A stretch of DNA of 64,000 nucleotides from Propioniciclava tarda (GTDB lineage Bacteria; Actinomycetota; Actinomycetes; Propionibacteriales; Propionibacteriaceae): assembly GCF_900182665.1 (NCBI RefSeq), contig NZ_FXTL01000003.1, forward strand, positions 62,001-126,000, read 5' to 3'. Of this stretch, positions 1 through 8,105 are shown in pieces. Positions within the stretch are counted from its first letter, which is position 1. The number at the start of each line of letters is the position of its first letter. The translations under genes were made by a program, and so were the position numbers. The notes below the pieces were generated by a model, which had not been told where the DNA came from, made no database searches, and worked only from the letters and a program-made list of their open reading frames with translations.

Positions 1-495
<495 letters not shown>

Positions 496-531
496 CTAAT
501 CCCAGCCCCTGAGTTGGGTAACCTCCAAGGC

Positions 532-1158
532 ATGCTCCTCTACCTCGTGCGACACGGTCGTACGTCGTCCAACGTCGCTGGCTTGCTGGACACCGCGCAC
601 CCCGGTGCCCCCCTGGACGAGGTCGGCCTCGCCCAGGCCGAGGCGCTCGTGGGACGCCTCAACGGCGTCCGCTTGGACGCCGTCTACACCTCGGACATCG
701 TCCGGGCCGTCCAGACCGGGACGCCCCTGGCGTCCGCGCGCGACCTGCCGCTGGCCACGCTGGCCGGCCTCCGCGAGATCCCGGCGGGGGACCAGGAGAT
801 GCTCGCCGAGTGGACGCACTACATCGACGTCCTCAGGGCCTGGGGGCTGGGGGAGCCGGAGCGTCGGCGTCCGGGCGGCGAAGACGCCCACGAGTTCTTC
901 GGACGCTTCGACGGAGCGGTCCAGACCATCGCGGACGCCGGCCACGAGGCGGTGGCCCTGGTCAGCCACGGAGCCGCCCTGCGCACCTGGCTGTCGGGGC
1001 GCGTCGAAGGCCTCACCCCGATCGACGTGGCCCATCGGCATCTGGGCAACACGGCCATCGTGACGTTGTGCGGTGAGCCGGGAGCCTGGTTCCTCGACAG
1101 CTGGGACGAGGGCGTCCATCACGACACCCCGCACGTGACCCCGAAGCGCGCGGAATGA
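532..1158 (+). CDS. histidine phosphatase (phosphoglycerate mutase-like) family protein
   Basis: A histidine phosphatase superfamily member of 208 residues, probably a cytoplasmic phosphomonoesterase of unknown substrate. The signature LVRHGRTSSN at residues 4-13 carries the phospho-accepting histidine in an RHG triad, and LVSHGAALRTWL near residue 145 supplies the second catalytic histidine. The frame is open from a TTG 18 nt upstream, but the ATG at 532 puts RHG at the usual distance from the N-terminus. The stop overlaps the start of the S51-like gene by 4 nt, so the two are translationally coupled. Substrate cannot be read from sequence; MSMEG-type phosphatases and alpha-ribazole phosphatase are both in this superfamily. 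Confidence 0.85.
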   Translation: MLLYLVRHGRTSSNVAGLLDTAHPGAPLDEVGLAQAEALVGRLNGVRLDAVYTSDIVRAVQTGTPLASARDLPLATLAGLREIPAGDQEMLAEWTHYIDVLRAWGLGEPERRRPGGEDAHEFFGRFDGAVQTIADAGHEAVALVSHGAALRTWLSGRVEGLTPIDVAHRHLGNTAIVTLCGEPGAWFLDSWDEGVHHDTPHVTPKRAE

Positions 1159-1868
1159 TCCACCTGCACGGCGGCGGCTGGGCGCCCGACGAGTCGGCCT
1201 GGACGGGGCTCTTCGTCACCGAGGCCGCCGAGCGGACCGGTCGGCGTCCGCTCATCGTGGTCGTGCTGTGGGGCGAGACGTACGAGGAAGGCGCGGCCTA
1301 CCACGACGACTACCGCGGTGACCTCATCGCGCTGGGGGCCGGCGAGGTGCGCATCGTGCAGTTGGTGGGTGCCGAGACGCTGGCCGTGGCTGACTTCGCC
1401 GACGCCGACGGGCTCTTCATCGGCGGCGGGCTGACGCCCGGCTATCACGCCGCGGTCATGGGTGTCGCGGAGCAGATCCGGGCTGCGGTCGCGGCCGGCC
1501 TGCCCTACCTCGGCATGTCGGCCGGCGCCATGATCGCCTCGGACATGGCCCTGATCGGGGGCTGGCGGCTCGGCGGCGTCCAGATCGCACCCGATCTGGC
1601 CAGCGAAGGCTTCGACGAGGTCGTCCTGGCCCCTGGGCTCGGTCTGATCCGGCCCACGGTGGACGCCCACGCCGGGCTCGGCCTCGTGGGGCGAACCGCC
1701 GCGCTCGTCGCGGAAGGTCGAATCGCCGAGGCCATCGCCGTCGACGAGAACACCTGCGCGGTCATCGGGACGGACGGAGGCGTCCGCGCTGCCGGCCAGG
1801 GCGCCGTCTGGCGGCTCATGGCTGACGCCGGCAAAGTGACGGTCCTCCGACTGCTCGACCGCAACTGA
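1155..1868 (+). CDS. peptidase S51 / cyanophycinase-like hydrolase
   Basis: A 237-residue member of the class I glutamine-amidotransferase-like fold related to peptidase E (S51) and cyanophycinase. The nucleophile elbow GMSAGAMIASD (residues 119-129) holds the presumed catalytic serine, and FIGGGLTPGYH near residue 91 matches the loop before it in S51 proteins; DAHAGLGLVGRTAALV is in the place of the family's DQHF/RxR segment. The family cleaves Asp-containing dipeptides or cyanophycin, but no cyanophycin synthetase is nearby, so the substrate is open. The ATG overlaps the phosphatase stop (ATGA), and the gene ends before a hairpin shared with a convergent symporter operon. Confidence 0.8.
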   Translation: MIHLHGGGWAPDESAWTGLFVTEAAERTGRRPLIVVVLWGETYEEGAAYHDDYRGDLIALGAGEVRIVQLVGAETLAVADFADADGLFIGGGLTPGYHAAVMGVAEQIRAAVAAGLPYLGMSAGAMIASDMALIGGWRLGGVQIAPDLASEGFDEVVLAPGLGLIRPTVDAHAGLGLVGRTAALVAEGRIAEAIAVDENTCAVIGTDGGVRAAGQGAVWRLMADAGKVTVLRLLDRN

Positions 1869-1905
1869 TTCCAGGGCCGGTCCCGACGTCCAGCCGGAAA
1901 CGCAG

Positions 1906-1937
1906 CGGTGCCCCCCGGACGAATCCGGCGGGCACCG
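1906..1937. terminator. bidirectional hairpin between convergent genes
   Basis: Two 14-nt arms (1906-1919 and 1924-1937) pair with a single C-C mismatch around a CGAA loop. The hairpin sits 37 nt after the S51-like stop and 25 nt after the convergent symporter stop, so it could terminate both. It has no U-tract, as is common in high-GC actinobacteria. Confidence 0.7.
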
Positions 1938-1962
1938 TGCATGTTGGGCCGAAGCCCGGGAC

Positions 1963-3606
1963 TCAGTGCGCGATCGCGCCTTCGGCCCCGGCGCCGGTCA
2001 TGGAGCGGACCTCCATCTCGGCCTGCTTGAGCGGGTAATCCGAGTCCTTCTTGCCGGTCGACACGGTGCCGAGGTAGGCGAGGAGGAAGGACAGCGGCAC
2101 CGAGATCAGAGCCGGGTTGTCCCAGGGGAACCACGCGAAGGAGGCATCCGGGAACATCGCGCTCGCCAGCTTGGTCTTCGACCCGATCGGGGTCGAGACG
2201 GCGGGGGAGAAGATGATCAGCACGAGCGAGATGATCAGGCCGCCGTAGATGGACCAGATCGAGCCGCGGGTGTTGAACCGCTTCCAGTAGAGCGAGAACA
2301 GGATCGAGGGCAGGTTCGCGGACGCCGCGACGGCGAACGCGAGCGCGACCAGGAACGCGATGTTCATGCTCTTGGCGAAGATGCCGCCGAAGATGGCCAG
2401 CGCGCCGATGACCAGCACGGTCATGCGGGCCACGCGGACCTCGTCCGCCGGGTCCGCCTTGCCGTTGCGCATGACGGAGTTGTAGATGTCATGGCTGAAG
2501 GACGCCGAGGCGGCGATCGTCAGGCCCGCGACCACCGCGAGGATCGTGGCGAAGGCCACGCCCGAGATGACGGCGAGGAAGATCGAGCCGGGCGTGCCCT
2601 GGCCGGGCAGGAAGAACGCCAGCGCCGGGGCGGCCGCATTGGCCTTGCCGGGCAGGCCGTTGATCGTCTTGTTGCCCACGAGGGCGGCCGCGCCGTAGCC
2701 CAGCACCAGCGTGAACAGGTAGAACGAGCCGATCAGGCCGATGGCCCAGGACACCGACTTGCGGGCCTCCTTGGCCGTGGGCACCGTGTAGAAGCGCATC
2801 AGCACGTGGGGCAGTCCCGCGGTGCCGAGGACGATGGCGGTGGCCAGCGACAGGAACGCGAGCGGATCCTTGTACTTGGCGCCCTGCGCGAACGACGGGA
2901 CGAGGCCTGCGCCGGCGTCCTTGTTCTTGACGAGGGCTGCGTCCATGACGTTCGACAGGTTGAAGCCGAACTGGGCCAAGACCCAGACGGTCATGATGCC
3001 GGCGCCCGCGACGAGCAGGACGGCCTTGATCATCTGGACCCACGTCGTGCCCTTCATGCCACCGACGAGGACGTAGGCGACCATCAGGGCGCCCACGATC
3101 ACGATGACGATGTTCTGGGGCAGGTCACCGTTCAGGCCGAGCAGCAGTGACACGAGGCCACCGGCGCCGGCCATCTGGGCGAGCAGGTAGAAGAACGAGA
3201 TGACCAGGGTCGAGATGGCCGCAGCGAGGCGGACCGGCTTGTTCTCCATGCGGAAGGACAGCACGTCGGCCATCGTGTACTTGCCCGTGTTGCGCAGCGG
3301 CTCGGCGACGAGCAGCAGAGCGACGAGCCAGGCGACGAGGAAGCCGATCGAGTACAGCAGGCCGTCGTAGCCCGTGAACGCGATGGCACCCGTGATGCCG
3401 AGGAAGGACGCCGCAGACAGGTAGTCGCCGGCGATGGCGAAGCCGTTCTGGGTTCCGGAGAACTGGGCGCCGCCGGTGTAGAACGCGGACGCCGACTTCT
3501 TGTTGCTGCCCGAGGTGACCTTGACGATGATCGTCATGGTCGCGATCACGAAGACCGCGAAGACGGCGATGTTGAGGGCGGGGACGCCGATTTCGAGGAA
3601 GTTCAC
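1963..3606 (-). CDS. sodium:solute symporter, ActP (cation/acetate symporter)-like, copy 1
   Basis: A 547-residue polytopic membrane protein of the sodium:solute symporter (SSS) family, close to acetate/short-chain monocarboxylate permeases such as ActP. Visible landmarks are NGFAIAGDYLSAASFLGITG near residue 45, the TMADVLSFRM stretch, LAQMAGAGGLVSLLLG and GLPHVLMRFYTVPTAKEAR, all typical of the ActP branch, and about 13 hydrophobic segments. I chose the GTG at 3604-3606, which overlaps the stop of the DUF485 gene (GTGA), over an upstream start that would lie inside that gene. It ends in MEVRSMTGAGA...AIAH, as does the paralogue at 53.4 kb. Substrate is inferred from family; acetate, propionate or pyruvate are all plausible in this metabolism. 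Confidence 0.88.
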   Translation of the reverse strand: MNFLEIGVPALNIAVFAVFVIATMTIIVKVTSGSNKKSASAFYTGGAQFSGTQNGFAIAGDYLSAASFLGITGAIAFTGYDGLLYSIGFLVAWLVALLLVAEPLRNTGKYTMADVLSFRMENKPVRLAAAISTLVISFFYLLAQMAGAGGLVSLLLGLNGDLPQNIVIVIVGALMVAYVLVGGMKGTTWVQMIKAVLLVAGAGIMTVWVLAQFGFNLSNVMDAALVKNKDAGAGLVPSFAQGAKYKDPLAFLSLATAIVLGTAGLPHVLMRFYTVPTAKEARKSVSWAIGLIGSFYLFTLVLGYGAAALVGNKTINGLPGKANAAAPALAFFLPGQGTPGSIFLAVISGVAFATILAVVAGLTIAASASFSHDIYNSVMRNGKADPADEVRVARMTVLVIGALAIFGGIFAKSMNIAFLVALAFAVAASANLPSILFSLYWKRFNTRGSIWSIYGGLIISLVLIIFSPAVSTPIGSKTKLASAMFPDASFAWFPWDNPALISVPLSFLLAYLGTVSTGKKDSDYPLKQAEMEVRSMTGAGAEGAIAH

Positions 3607-4067
3607 TTGCCTGCCCCCTCCAGCTTGGCCCGCAGCTTCGCGGACAGCGGATCGATGTTCTTGCTCATGTGGCGCATGTAGAGCCACGTGATCAGGAACG
3701 TGGTGACGAACTGGAGGAGACCCAGCAGGGTGCCCATGTTGACGTGGCCGAGGCCGATTTCTTGGGCCATGAACGGCTTGGCGTACACGGACAGCAGCAC
3801 GTAGCCGAAGTACCAGATGAGGAACGCGGCGGTCATCGGGAAGGCGAAGCCGCGGAAGCGCTTGGTCAACTCGGCGAACTCGGCAGAGCCCTGGACCTCG
3901 ACGAAGGCTTCTTCGGCGATCGGGTCCTTCGCGGAGCCCACGGTGTTCAGGGCGGGGAGCGGGTTATGGGACGCCGGCAGGTGACGCTCGGTGTCATAGG
4001 TGCGCAGATCAGCTTGCTCGTGCGAGGACGCGCCACTGCCTGGCGTGCGCTCGTCGGGTGTCGTCAT
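3603..4067 (-). CDS. DUF485 small membrane protein, partner of symporter copy 1
   Basis: A 154-residue protein with a hydrophilic N-terminal ~80 residues and a DUF485 (YjcH-like) domain: FAFPMTAAFLIWYFGYVLLS and a second membrane segment containing LLGLLQFVTTFLITWLYM, then a basic tail. DUF485 genes almost always precede an ActP-type symporter and are thought to form part of, or help assemble, the permease. The ATG at 4065-4067 has a good GGAGG ribosome site, and the stop overlaps the symporter start by 4 nt. It leads the operon; a 16-bp near-palindrome lies 116 bp upstream. Confidence 0.85.
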   Translation of the reverse strand: MTTPDERTPGSGASSHEQADLRTYDTERHLPASHNPLPALNTVGSAKDPIAEEAFVEVQGSAEFAELTKRFRGFAFPMTAAFLIWYFGYVLLSVYAKPFMAQEIGLGHVNMGTLLGLLQFVTTFLITWLYMRHMSKNIDPLSAKLRAKLEGAGK

Positions 4068-4375
4068 TCGACCTCCATTGGTCGGGCCTGGTGGTTGTCA
4101 CGAAATGGTGGCCAACCACATCGGTTTCGGGGCCGTCGCCCGGTGGATGTTGCGGCACCTCCGTAGAGGCTCGGCATAGGGAATCACGACGTGGTGATAT
4201 GTGTAAAGCACTCAAACCCAGTTTTTTCCCAACCGAATCCAGGACGTGATCAAACGTTGACGCGGCCAGCCGCCGACCGACGCTAGTGGCTCGGCGTCCG
4301 TGGTGGGGCTGAACCACGGGAAACTGGCGCGACGGCGTCCGAACGAAGGACGAATGACCTTGTCGGACGCGCCTT
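4068..4375. other. 308-bp intergenic region upstream of symporter operon 1
   Basis: This gap separates the DUF485 gene from the 3' end of purU, so it should carry the symporter operon promoter and leader. I see no open frame worth calling. It contains a 7-bp-arm inverted repeat (4091-4097 with 4113-4119, 15-nt spacer) just before the ribosome site, and a 16-bp near-palindrome at 4183-4198. An AT-richer stretch around 4195-4235 is the likely promoter, but no clear -35/-10 pair could be fixed. Confidence 0.5.
4183..4198. promoter_or_regulatory. candidate operator palindrome, ATCACGACGTGGTGAT
   Basis: Fourteen of 16 positions are dyad-symmetric (ATCAC and GTGAT arms around an ACGT centre). It lies 116 bp upstream of the DUF485 start, next to the AT-richer segment likely to contain the promoter. 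The half-sites point the opposite way to a CRP/GlxR site (TGTGA...TCACA), so it is not a cAMP-receptor site. The regulator is unknown. The same palindrome is not seen in front of the second symporter operon. Confidence 0.4.
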
Positions 4376-5272
4376 CTAGCTGAAGACGACCGTGCGGGCG
4401 CCATCCAGGAGGACGCGGTGCTCGGCGTACAAACGGACGGCGGTCGCCAGAGTCCGGGACTCGAGTTCGTGGCCCATCGCGGTCATGTCGGCGACGGTGT
4501 CGGCGTGGTCGACGCGCTGGACGTTCTGCTCGATGATCGGGCCTTCGTCGAGGTCTCCGGTCACGAAGTGGGCGGTCGCACCGATCAGCTTCACCCCGCG
4601 GGCGTGCGCCTGCCGGTACGGGTTCGCGCCCTTGAACCCGGGCAGGAACGAATGGTGGATGTTGATGGCCCGCCCGGCCAACGCCTCGCACAGCCGCGGC
4701 GACAGGATCTGCATGTAGCGAGCCAGCACGACCAGTTCGATGTCGTGCTCGGCGACCGCGTTCAGCACCTGCTGCTCGAAGTCTGCCTTCGTCTCGGGCA
4801 GGACGACGTGGGACTCGAACGGGACGCCGTAGAAGGACGCCAGGTCGCCGAGGTCCGGATGGTTGGCCATGATCTTGGCGACCGTGATCGGGAGGTCACC
4901 GATCCGCTGCCGATAGAGCAGGTCGTTGAGGCAGTGTCCGGCCCTGGACGCCAGGATCAGGGTGCGGCGACGGCGTCCGACGTAGTCCAGTGCCCAATCA
5001 GCGGCGAGCTCCGAGACCACGGGCGCCACCGCGTGCTCGAACACCGACCGATCGAAGCCGGATTGCACCTGGACGCGCATGAAGAAGCGTCCGGACTCGT
5101 CGGAGGTGAACTGCTGCAGCTCGGTGATGTTGCCTTGGGCCTGCGCGATCGCCCCCGTCACCGAGTGGACGATGCCCTGGCGGTCGTCGCAGGCGAAGCT
5201 CAGCACCCAGTGGCCGGAGTCCACACCGGACGCCGCGGGCGGAACGGTGGTCCTGCTGCTGGGGTTCGTCAC
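4376..5272 (-). CDS. purU: formyltetrahydrofolate deformylase
   Basis: PurU hydrolyses 10-formyl-THF to THF and formate, balancing the one-carbon pool. The 298-residue product has an N-terminal ACT domain (WVLSFACDDRQGIVHSVTGA, residues ~22-41) and a C-terminal formyltransferase-fold catalytic domain. NIHHSFLPGFKGANPYRQA carries the catalytic histidine and ATAHFVTGDLDEGPII the catalytic aspartate. Length matches the family (280-300). The GTG start at 5270-5272 has TAGGCT 8 nt upstream, compatible with a very short or absent leader. It is a stand-alone transcription unit on the minus strand. Confidence 0.93.
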   Translation of the reverse strand: MTNPSSRTTVPPAASGVDSGHWVLSFACDDRQGIVHSVTGAIAQAQGNITELQQFTSDESGRFFMRVQVQSGFDRSVFEHAVAPVVSELAADWALDYVGRRRRTLILASRAGHCLNDLLYRQRIGDLPITVAKIMANHPDLGDLASFYGVPFESHVVLPETKADFEQQVLNAVAEHDIELVVLARYMQILSPRLCEALAGRAINIHHSFLPGFKGANPYRQAHARGVKLIGATAHFVTGDLDEGPIIEQNVQRVDHADTVADMTAMGHELESRTLATAVRLYAEHRVLLDGARTVVFS

Positions 5273-5290
5273 GGTCGTGCAGCCTAGCGA

Positions 5291-5626
5291 TCAGCGGCCT
5301 GGCCTATTCACCGGTCTGCGGACGCGGGACCAGCGGCCCCCGATCCGACGAAACGGCTCGGCCAGCCCGCTCACCGCGACCTCGTGGACGGCCCGATGGA
5401 TCGCCTCGGCCACCTCCCAGGCTTCGGTGTCCTCCTCGTCGAGGCTCGAGTCGGCCACCGAGTAGCGAACCCAGATGCGCGCGCGTCCGGCGATGACGTC
5501 AACATCGAATGCCTCCACCTTGTGGCCGGACGCCTGGCAGGCCGCGACCGCAACGTCGAGAACCTCGTCCGGGGCATGTCCCGGACGCACGTCGCTGATC
5601 TCCTGGACGGCCCGAAACGATGGCAT
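5291..5626 (-). CDS. conserved hypothetical protein, 111 aa
   Basis: I do not recognise this small acidic-to-basic protein. It begins MPSFRAVQEISDVRPGHAPD and has an alternating hydrophobic pattern (VEAFDVDVIAGRARIWVRYSV) suggestive of a small alpha/beta fold, with a basic tail ending RRPVNRPGR. There are no cysteines paired for metal binding, no signal peptide and no membrane segment. Its codon positions have the high-GC third-base pattern of a real gene. TAGCCT lies 5 nt before the ATG, so it may be nearly leaderless. It is divergent from the glycosyltransferase gene, with 41 bp between them. Confidence 0.6.
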   Translation of the reverse strand: MPSFRAVQEISDVRPGHAPDEVLDVAVAACQASGHKVEAFDVDVIAGRARIWVRYSVADSSLDEEDTEAWEVAEAIHRAVHEVAVSGLAEPFRRIGGRWSRVRRPVNRPGR

Positions 5627-5655
5627 GGCTCAGGCTAACCCGGGAGGCTCGCTGT

Positions 5656-5661
5656 TAGTCT
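5656..5661 (+). promoter_or_regulatory. -10 box TAGTCT, leaderless promoter of the GT2 gene
   Basis: TAGTCT ends 6 nt before the ATG at 5668, which would place the transcription start at the A of the start codon. No Shine-Dalgarno sequence is present. No convincing -35 hexamer is seen. Confidence 0.55.
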
Positions 5662-5667
5662 CGACCG

Positions 5668-6705
5668 ATGCAGGAGCAGGCGGCGGTGACCTACGTGATG
5701 CCGGTCCTCAACGAGGCCGATCACCTGGAAGAGGCCGTCAGGGCCATCCTCGATCAGCGCTACAGCGGGGCGTCCGAGCTCGTCCTCGCGCTCGGGCCCA
5801 GCACCGACGATACGGACGCCGTCGCGGACCGTCTGGCCGCCGAGGACGCCCGCGTCCGGCTCGTGAGGGTGCCCGAGGCGAACATTCCGCTCGGCCTCAA
5901 CCTGGCGATCGCGGCTGCCCGACACGACGTCATCGTGCGTGTCGATGCCCACTCCACTCTTCCGCCGGACTACACGGCCACCATGGTGGCCGCCCTGGAG
6001 CGCACGAGCGCGGCCGTGGTCGGCGGCCTGATGGACGCCCAAGGCAAGACCCCGTTCGGTGAGGCCGTGGCGCGTGCTTACAAGAGCCCCTTCGGGCTCG
6101 GCGGCGGGGCGCATCACGACTCCGACGTCGAGGGACCGGCCGAGTCGGCGTACCTCGGCGTCTTCCGGCGGGGCGTCCTGGAGGAGTTCGGGGGCTACGA
6201 CGAGACCCTGCGGCGGTGTGAAGACTGGGAGTTGGCGTCTCGTCTGCGCACGTCCGGACGCCTCGTCTGGCTGGTGCCGAGCGTCAAGGTCGTCTACTAC
6301 CCGCGCGAAACAGTCGACAAGCTGTGGAGCCAGATGTTCGCCACGGGCGTCTGGCGGGGTGAGCTGGTCAGGCGCCAGGGGACGACCCCGCTGCGCTACC
6401 TCGCCCCGCCGATCCTGGTGTGCGCGCTGGCGCTCAGCCCCGTCGCGGCCCTGGGCCTGGCGAGGCGTCCGGCAGGTGTGGTCCGGGCGGGGCTCGCGTG
6501 CGTGGCGTCCGCCCCGGTGGTCTACGCGGTGGGCCTCGCGGCGGCGTCCTCGCGGCTGGGTGGGGCGTCCTGGGGGGACCACGCTCGCAACGTCGTCGCG
6601 ATGGCCGTGACCCACGTCTCGTGGGGCGCCGGCTTCGTCCGCGGCTTCGTCCGGGGGGCAGAGGGCATCCTCGACCGCTCGCGCGTGACCCAGCCGTCGC
6701 GCTGA
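5668..6705 (+). CDS. glycosyltransferase family 2 membrane protein
   Basis: A 345-residue GT2 (GT-A fold) enzyme transferring a sugar from a nucleotide-sugar donor, probably in envelope polysaccharide synthesis. VTYVMPVLNEADHLEEAV opens the domain at residue 6; VRVDAHSTLPPDY at ~residue 91 holds the DxD-like metal site; RRCEDWELASRLR at ~190 is the ED-type catalytic-base region. Two hydrophobic segments near residues 245-290 would anchor it to the inner face of the membrane. This layout resembles ExoA-type succinoglycan transferases, but no other polysaccharide gene is adjacent, so acceptor and product are unknown. Confidence 0.82.
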   Translation: MQEQAAVTYVMPVLNEADHLEEAVRAILDQRYSGASELVLALGPSTDDTDAVADRLAAEDARVRLVRVPEANIPLGLNLAIAAARHDVIVRVDAHSTLPPDYTATMVAALERTSAAVVGGLMDAQGKTPFGEAVARAYKSPFGLGGGAHHDSDVEGPAESAYLGVFRRGVLEEFGGYDETLRRCEDWELASRLRTSGRLVWLVPSVKVVYYPRETVDKLWSQMFATGVWRGELVRRQGTTPLRYLAPPILVCALALSPVAALGLARRPAGVVRAGLACVASAPVVYAVGLAAASSRLGGASWGDHARNVVAMAVTHVSWGAGFVRGFVRGAEGILDRSRVTQPSR

Positions 6706-6725
6706 GAACTGTCGGCGGGGCCTCG

Positions 6726-6731
6726 TAGCGT
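6726..6731 (+). promoter_or_regulatory. -10 box TAGCGT, leaderless promoter of the COG4637 ATPase gene
   Basis: TAGCGT is followed by 6 nt and then the ATG at 6738. There is no ribosome-binding site, so the mRNA is probably leaderless. Confidence 0.55.
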
Positions 6732-6737
6732 GGGGCC

Positions 6738-7901
6738 ATGCTCAAAGTCCTGGCCGTCCACGGCTACCGGTCACTGCGCGACGTCGTCTTCGAGCTCGGC
6801 CCGCTGACGGTCGTCACGGGCGCCAACGGGGTCGGCAAGTCGAGCCTGTACCGGGCGTTCGGGCTCTTGTCGGACGCCGCCCGCGGCCAGTTGATCGCCT
6901 CGCTGGCTCGGGCCGGCGGGCTGAGCTCGGTGCTGTGGGCCGGGCCCGAGTTCGTGAGCGGCGCGATGATCCGCGGCGAGGCGCCGGTTCAGGGCACCGG
7001 ACGCCGCAAGGCGCCGATCAGCCTGACGCTGGGCTTCGCGACCGAGCACCTCGGCTACCTCATCGACCTCGGCCTGCCGCAGGCCGGCGACCGGACGATG
7101 TTCTTCCGCGACCCCGAGATCAAGCGGGAGGCGGTGTTCGCCGCTCCCGAGCTACGGCCTTCCAGCGTCCTGGTCGAGCGCAATCGCAGCACGGTCAAGG
7201 TGCGCTCGACGACGGCCCTGGCCGATCTGGGCTGGCGTCTGCCGCCGCACGCGGGGCTGCTGGACGAGCTGTCCGATCCCGTGGCGTATCCGGACGTCGC
7301 GGCCGTCCGCGACGAGGTGCTGTCGTGGCGCTTCTACGACACCTTTCGGGTGGACGCCGACGCGCCGGCCCGCCGCGCGGTGGTCGGCACGCGCACCCAG
7401 GTGCTCGCGGCCGACGGCTCGGACCTGCCTGCCGCCGTCCGGACGATCATCGAGTCGGCCTGGGCGAGGCCCTTCGCGGACGCCGTGGCCGACGCGTTCG
7501 ATGGTGCGACCGTGCAGGTCGAGGAGGCGTCCGGGCGCTTCGAGCTGACGATGCGCCAGCCGGGGATGCTGCGCGAGCTCGCGGCGTCCGAATGGTCGGA
7601 CGGCACCCTGCGTTACGTGCTGATGGCGACCGCCCTGCACAGCCCGCGGCCGCCGTCGCTGCTGGTGTTGAACGAGCCCGAGACCTCCCTGCACCCGCAG
7701 GTGCTGCCCGCGCTGGGACGCCTCATCAAGGACGCCGCGACGCGCACCCAGGTCGTGGTCATCACCCACAGCGCCGCGCTGGTGGCCGAGCTGAAGGGTC
7801 GGCGGACCGCCTCGGTTGAGTTGACCAAGCGGCTCGGCGAGACCCTGGTCGCGGACCAGGGGCTGCTCACCCGTCCGCGGTGGAACTGGGGCAGTCGCTA
7901 G
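6738..7901 (+). CDS. AAA family ATPase, COG4637-type (RecF/SMC-like)
   Basis: A 387-residue stand-alone ABC-class ATPase of the RecF/SMC-like group; its fingerprint (GYRSLRDVVFELGPLTVV, TGANGVGKSSLYRAF Walker A at ~residue 30, SDGTLRYVLMATAL, then VLNEPETSLHPQVLPAL as Walker B) matches the predicted-ATPase family COG4637 as I recall it. The family's role is unknown; DNA-repair or stress functions are guesses from fold. It has no TOPRIM nuclease domain and no adjacent helicase or nuclease, so I do not assign it to an anti-phage system. It is transcribed alone, and a repeat cluster follows its stop. Confidence 0.8.
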   Translation: MLKVLAVHGYRSLRDVVFELGPLTVVTGANGVGKSSLYRAFGLLSDAARGQLIASLARAGGLSSVLWAGPEFVSGAMIRGEAPVQGTGRRKAPISLTLGFATEHLGYLIDLGLPQAGDRTMFFRDPEIKREAVFAAPELRPSSVLVERNRSTVKVRSTTALADLGWRLPPHAGLLDELSDPVAYPDVAAVRDEVLSWRFYDTFRVDADAPARRAVVGTRTQVLAADGSDLPAAVRTIIESAWARPFADAVADAFDGATVQVEEASGRFELTMRQPGMLRELAASEWSDGTLRYVLMATALHSPRPPSLLVLNEPETSLHPQVLPALGRLIKDAATRTQVVVITHSAALVAELKGRRTASVELTKRLGETLVADQGLLTRPRWNWGSR

Positions 7902-7902
7902 G

Positions 7903-8105
7903 TGCGGAGCCCTTCGACAGGCTCAGGGATCGAAGCCTGAGCGTCCCCGGTCGTCGGCTGAGCTGGTCGAAGCCCGGGTCGCGGACCGTTGGCTGAGCTT
8001 GTCGAAGCCGAGCGCCTCTGTCGTTGGCTGAGCCTGTCGAGGTCGTTGGCCGAGCCTGTCGAGTCCGGGTCGCGGACCGTTGGCTGAGCTTGTCGAAGCC
8101 CTCGC
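7903..8105. repeat. REP-like repeat cluster 1 (six GTTGGCTGAGCTTGTCGAAG-type units)
   Basis: Six imperfect copies of a ~20-nt unit lie in 203 bp between two gene ends: one in the reverse orientation near 7906-7920, then copies beginning near 7953, 7988, 8023, 8044 and 8079. A 36-nt stretch is repeated exactly at 7974-8009 and 8065-8100. Related units occur in clusters at 33.9 and 53.2 kb. Inverted pairs could form hairpins, so the cluster may also terminate transcription. Such extragenic palindromic units are common in actinobacteria; I see no adjacent RAYT-type transposase. Confidence 0.85.

Noticed and set aside
4183-4198. CRP/GlxR site
   Set aside because: The half-sites are inverted relative to TGTGA...TCACA, so the word does not fit that family.
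7903-8105. CRISPR array
   Set aside because: Units are imperfect, irregularly spaced and in both orientations, with no spacers of uniform length and no cas genes nearby.
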